Assembly (NCBI RefSeq): GCF_900110245.1
Contig: NZ_FOCZ01000006.1
Span: 497,004 to 561,003, forward strand
Length of the DNA stretch: 64,000 nucleotides
From: Niastella yeongjuensis
GTDB lineage: Bacteria; Bacteroidota; Bacteroidia; Chitinophagales; Chitinophagaceae
Reading direction: 5' to 3'
Shown here: in pieces, positions 61,013-64,000 of the stretch
Numbering within the stretch: the stretch's first letter is position 1
Layout: each line of letters begins with the position of its first letter
The notes under the pieces: generated by a model
Seen by the model: the letters and a program-made list of their open reading frames with translations, nothing else
Database searches by the model: none
Told to the model about the DNA's origin: nothing
Position numbers and translations under genes: made by a program

Positions 61013-61334
61013 CTTTGTTATTTATTTCTCAGCAAAGCTCTTGTAAATACCTACGGCATGTTTTGTTTTAAAGTTCAATCTTTCTTTGTTTTAAAGTCCA
61101 TTATGTAAGCAGGAAGCCTTTCCATATTTTACAAAATCTGTTGACTATATATTAAACCGGATTGTAATTGTTTCTAACCGTTAGAACTTGATTTCAATCA
61201 AGCTGCTTTTATTGATATTATTTCTACCTTGAATGCCGTTTAGCCCCAGACCTGATAACTATACGCTCCACCAATCCGTATTCTCCCTGTTTTAAACTTG
61301 CCAGTTTAATGGAGCGCTGTTAAAACCCGTGTTA
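61013..61334. other. Divergent intergenic region between the reductase and YjiT-like genes
   Basis: 322 bases. The proximal part carries the AraC-type direct repeats for the minus-strand operon. A dyad CTTGATT-TC-AATCAAG lies at 61187-61202. Downstream, TACCTTGA (near 61228) resembles the Bacteroidota -7 element TAnnTTTG and may belong to the plus-strand gene at 61335. No gene was seen. Confidence 0.5.
61062..61100 (-). promoter_or_regulatory. AraC-type direct repeats upstream of the second reductase-AraC operon
   Basis: On the minus strand TGGACTTTAAAACAAA (61100-61085) and TGAACTTTAAAACAAA (61077-61062) are in direct orientation 23 bp apart. The second ends 50 bases before the ATG at 61012 and 26 bases before CTTTG. 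Sequence and geometry match the site at 28729-28767. Confidence 0.7.
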
Positions 61335-64000
61335 ATGAAACCGAACGATTGGTACAATTTGTTTTTGCATACAAGAGATCTATCCATCCCTTCAGGCCAG
61401 CCTCTCTACAGTTATAAAATAAAACAACCCGAGTTTTTTGATTTAACCAGTACGCTTAGGGACAACCGGCCCGAGCTGCCGTACTGGGACTGCTGCTTTG
61501 TTCTTTTTGCTACTGAATGGTGGCGAAAATTTTACGAAGGCGGACCCTGGACCTGGGACCCCATTTTAAAATACATTGGTCACCCCAACCTGCCCGTAGC
61601 AGACCGGAACCGGTTTGTTTCAAACGGGTTTAGAAAATGGAAACGGCCGCTCAATGAACGATTGAATGGGAAAGACTTTATAGGCACAGTTATCATTGAA
61701 TGCGGCTTGCCCCTAAAGGTACTTGAATCAGAACACTACCTGGCCGATCTGATCACGGACCTATACCAGGAAATAGGCGCTATTTCTTCTATTGAAACAG
61801 AACATATTGAACTGGCAAGAGCTATTTCAATACAACGCAGGGTACCACCGGTTTTTCAAAAAGACGCATTCCTTCACCTGCTACTGCAATTTGTAACAGA
61901 ACTGGTAAGCATCAATACAAAACATGGATTTACCAGTGCCGACACCCCGGTGCCCCTGCTCGATAAACTCAGCCCGGGCTGGCGGGCGCAATTTCCGGTA
62001 CGCATAGAAGATTCGGCAGGAAGAAAATTTATTGAACAGTTGCTGGCAGGCGTGTCAAAAGCACATACCCACCAGCCTGTTCTTATCCGGGCAACACACG
62101 AGATCCATCATGTAGCCCATCAGCGGCAACTGAACACCTATATACACGTAAAACCGGGTTTGTATAAATTAGCAGACCTGTCTATTTCCACTACAGATTT
62201 CGATCTGCTTTCCAATAAACTGGAGATCTATATAAGTAATGGCTCGGGCGTAAAAAGAATAGGGTATGCCTTTAAAGATCCGGACCAGGAAGGTTTTCAC
62301 CTCGATGAGATCGACAAATACCCCGTACCCGGCACCAGCACGGATGAATGGAGTCTGTACCTGCTGGACCCGAAAAATTATTATAAGGTACCCCTTACAG
62401 TGGCCAACGCCGGTATTCTCAAAGATGGAGAACCGCTGATCTTTAAACAAAATGATAATACAGCACACCTCTGGAAACTGGTAGCTTCCGGTACCAGCAA
62501 ATTGCCGTTTGGCATATACTGGCTATTGGTAGCAAAAAACGCCACCCTGCTATCAGGCGCGTGGACGCCACTGGACAATAACCTGACGGATGACTCGACG
62601 TTCACGCTTTATGAAGTAACCGCCAATTTGAGCATTGAACACGGCAACAACAGTTTTCACCTCAGCTTTTCCGATGAACCCGAAAACTTCACCTATGAGG
62701 TGCTTGCGCAGCCCAATGGTTTTGATTTTTACCAGGAAGCTAACAAGGCCATCTACCGCGGCTGGCCGAAAATTTATAAAATAAGGACCGATGGGATAGT
62801 GATCGGCCAAATAAGAACAGGGCTTGAATATTTACAGGATGATAGCTGGCTTAAACTATCGCCTGAGGTCATAGGAAAGGTAAAGATCAGGCTAACAAAT
62901 AACAACGCGGTTGTTTTCTGTAAAACGCTCCAGGTATTACCAGCCGACTTTTCCGTGGAATTCAATACAGACGAGAAAAAGGTACAACTCCTGCATTCCA
63001 GCCGCTTTTCTGTTGCCGTTTATAGCAGCAGCCCCACCATTATAACGCAACATGGCAGTGGTCACTCCATAACCTTTACCGATCCCAACTTGTTGCGGGA
63101 GAGTTTTGAAATTGGGCTTACCCCCAAAGGCGTAAAAGCAGGCGCCATCAAACTCACTATTCCCTGCCCCAAACAACAATTGTATTTTTACAATGCAGCC
63201 AGCGAGCAGCTGCCCTATAAAGCCTCTCTTTACCTGCACGATTTGTACGGCTCCCGACTAAACATTGGCAACCTGCTGCCCTATGCGCAAACCTACCGGC
63301 TAAAACTACAACTGATAGACGCACAGCAACAGGAAGACATTTCACTGTACAGATCCATCAGAGTACCTGCCTACGGCAACTTTGAGCTGCCCCTGGTGGC
63401 CTTGAAAGACTACATGCTTTCCCTGCTTTCTATCTCGGCCAATATCGATGCGGGTATCCTCATTTCCTGCGATGATAAAGCGGCTATCGAAATCCGCCAG
63501 TTTGAATTCAACCTGGACCGATTGCCAGCAGGCTGTTTAAAAATAGCAGAGGTTAAAGATATAGCATCACCTTTTGATTTGCTGGCTTTCCGGCTTGATG
63601 AACCTTTCAATAAGGAGCAGATCACAACCATCGAATGTCAACCCGAAAATGAACAATGGACGCTGCCGTCCCGGGAAGGAATATGGTTTATATATCCGGC
63701 AGCAGACCTGAAAAAACAGTTCCGCCCTACAGCTTATAAATTACAACAGGAAGTTGAACCAGTATCAACAATAACCCCACCGTTCAATCGCCTGTACAAA
63801 GTAGCGCTTTTAAACAAAGAAGAACGGCTTGTCGAAATGGACGGTATACTGGAGGTGATGACAAGCGATCACACCCACCCCGACTGGCCCGACATGTATG
63901 CGCTTTACCAGTCGCTGCAACACCTTCCCTTAAGCAGTCAGGATGTTTTTACCCGGCTCAGTAATCACAACAATGCCATTATAACGGCAGCGCTGTTATT
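61335..64000 (+). CDS. YjiT-like (STY4851/ECs_5259 family) protein, candidate DruH; cut by window edge
   Basis: The frame is open from the ATG at 61335 to the window end, at least 888 codons. There is no signal peptide, so it is cytoplasmic. The N-terminal segment has LPYWDCCFVLFATEWWRKFY, GGPWTWDPIL, NGFRKWKRPL and IIECGLPLKVL, the kind of helical head I associate with the YjiT/STY4851/ECs_5259 family. The rest is a long series of beta-rich segments. In enterobacteria such proteins sit beside a DUF1998-type helicase, and the pair is known as Druantia type III (DruH, DruE). The assignment is from memory of motifs and size and is uncertain. No restriction, CRISPR or phage gene lies upstream. 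Confidence 0.5.
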   Translation, partial: MKPNDWYNLFLHTRDLSIPSGQPLYSYKIKQPEFFDLTSTLRDNRPELPYWDCCFVLFATEWWRKFYEGGPWTWDPILKYIGHPNLPVADRNRFVSNGFRKWKRPLNERLNGKDFIGTVIIECGLPLKVLESEHYLADLITDLYQEIGAISSIETEHIELARAISIQRRVPPVFQKDAFLHLLLQFVTELVSINTKHGFTSADTPVPLLDKLSPGWRAQFPVRIEDSAGRKFIEQLLAGVSKAHTHQPVLIRATHEIHHVAHQRQLNTYIHVKPGLYKLADLSISTTDFDLLSNKLEIYISNGSGVKRIGYAFKDPDQEGFHLDEIDKYPVPGTSTDEWSLYLLDPKNYYKVPLTVANAGILKDGEPLIFKQNDNTAHLWKLVASGTSKLPFGIYWLLVAKNATLLSGAWTPLDNNLTDDSTFTLYEVTANLSIEHGNNSFHLSFSDEPENFTYEVLAQPNGFDFYQEANKAIYRGWPKIYKIRTDGIVIGQIRTGLEYLQDDSWLKLSPEVIGKVKIRLTNNNAVVFCKTLQVLPADFSVEFNTDEKKVQLLHSSRFSVAVYSSSPTIITQHGSGHSITFTDPNLLRESFEIGLTPKGVKAGAIKLTIPCPKQQLYFYNAASEQLPYKASLYLHDLYGSRLNIGNLLPYAQTYRLKLQLIDAQQQEDISLYRSIRVPAYGNFELPLVALKDYMLSLLSISANIDAGILISCDDKAAIEIRQFEFNLDRLPAGCLKIAEVKDIASPFDLLAFRLDEPFNKEQITTIECQPENEQWTLPSREGIWFIYPAADLKKQFRPTAYKLQQEVEPVSTITPPFNRLYKVALLNKEERLVEMDGILEVMTSDHTHPDWPDMYALYQSLQHLPLSSQDVFTRLSNHNNAIITAALL

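Overview
The window is chromosomal DNA of a glycan-degrading member of the Bacteroidota, most likely family Chitinophagaceae (Niastella/Chitinophaga-like). The reasons are four SusC/SusD pairs, FecR proteins with DUF4974-type tails, Bacteroidetes-type ECF sigma factors, a T9SS type B sorted protein, very few Shine-Dalgarno sequences, and codon use alternating with AT-rich intergenic DNA. No tRNA, rRNA, CRISPR array, insertion sequence or phage gene was seen.

Layout. (1) 1-4923: three minus-strand genes for exported proteins, a barrel-like protein with a coiled coil, an FN3-like protein and the N-terminal part of a giant RHS/SpvB-like protein cut by the left edge. (2) 5409-8755: a TonB-C-like secreted protein, a small acidic protein, a geranylgeranyl-reductase-like flavoprotein and an AraC regulator. 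(3) 8877-19619, PUL A: ECF sigma, FecR, SusC with STN domain, SusD, two phosphodiester glycosidases (NAGPA/DUF2233) around an IPT-NHL propeller lipoprotein, then aldose 1-epimerase. (4) 19777-26646, PUL B: an enzyme-less SusC/SusD pair with a membrane-anchored REC-AraC regulator. (5) 26797-30638: aldo/keto reductase, pirin, and an SDR-AraC pair. (6) 30781-43180, PUL C: SusC, SusD, a DUF3823 protein, a tandem carbohydrate-binding-like lipoprotein and a GH71/99-like lipoprotein, divergent from a second GH71/99-like enzyme and a transmembrane LamG/Kelch/SARP-like regulator. (7) 43367-52700, PUL D: ECF sigma, FecR, SusC without STN, SusD and a YncE-propeller/phosphoesterase. (8) 52792-61012: GH43-CBM enzyme, T9SS type B protein, alpha/beta hydrolase, a secreted protein, a tiny-gene region with a duplicated promoter, and a second SDR-AraC pair. 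(9) 61335-64000: the start of a large YjiT-like (STY4851/ECs_5259) protein, possibly DruH of a Druantia type III anti-phage system, cut by the right edge.

The most notable observations are: two paralogous SDR-AraC operons 32 kb apart with the same 23-bp-spaced direct repeats at the same distance from the start codon; a one-protein transmembrane regulator with a SARP-type DNA-binding end beside the GH71/99 locus; a CCATTAAT/TAATTAA promoter element shared by that locus and the GH43 gene; 7-bp tandem repeats in three convergent gene junctions, with the same repeat type inside the open reading frame of fecR; and a small gene broken by one base in a GGGG run next to a duplicated promoter.
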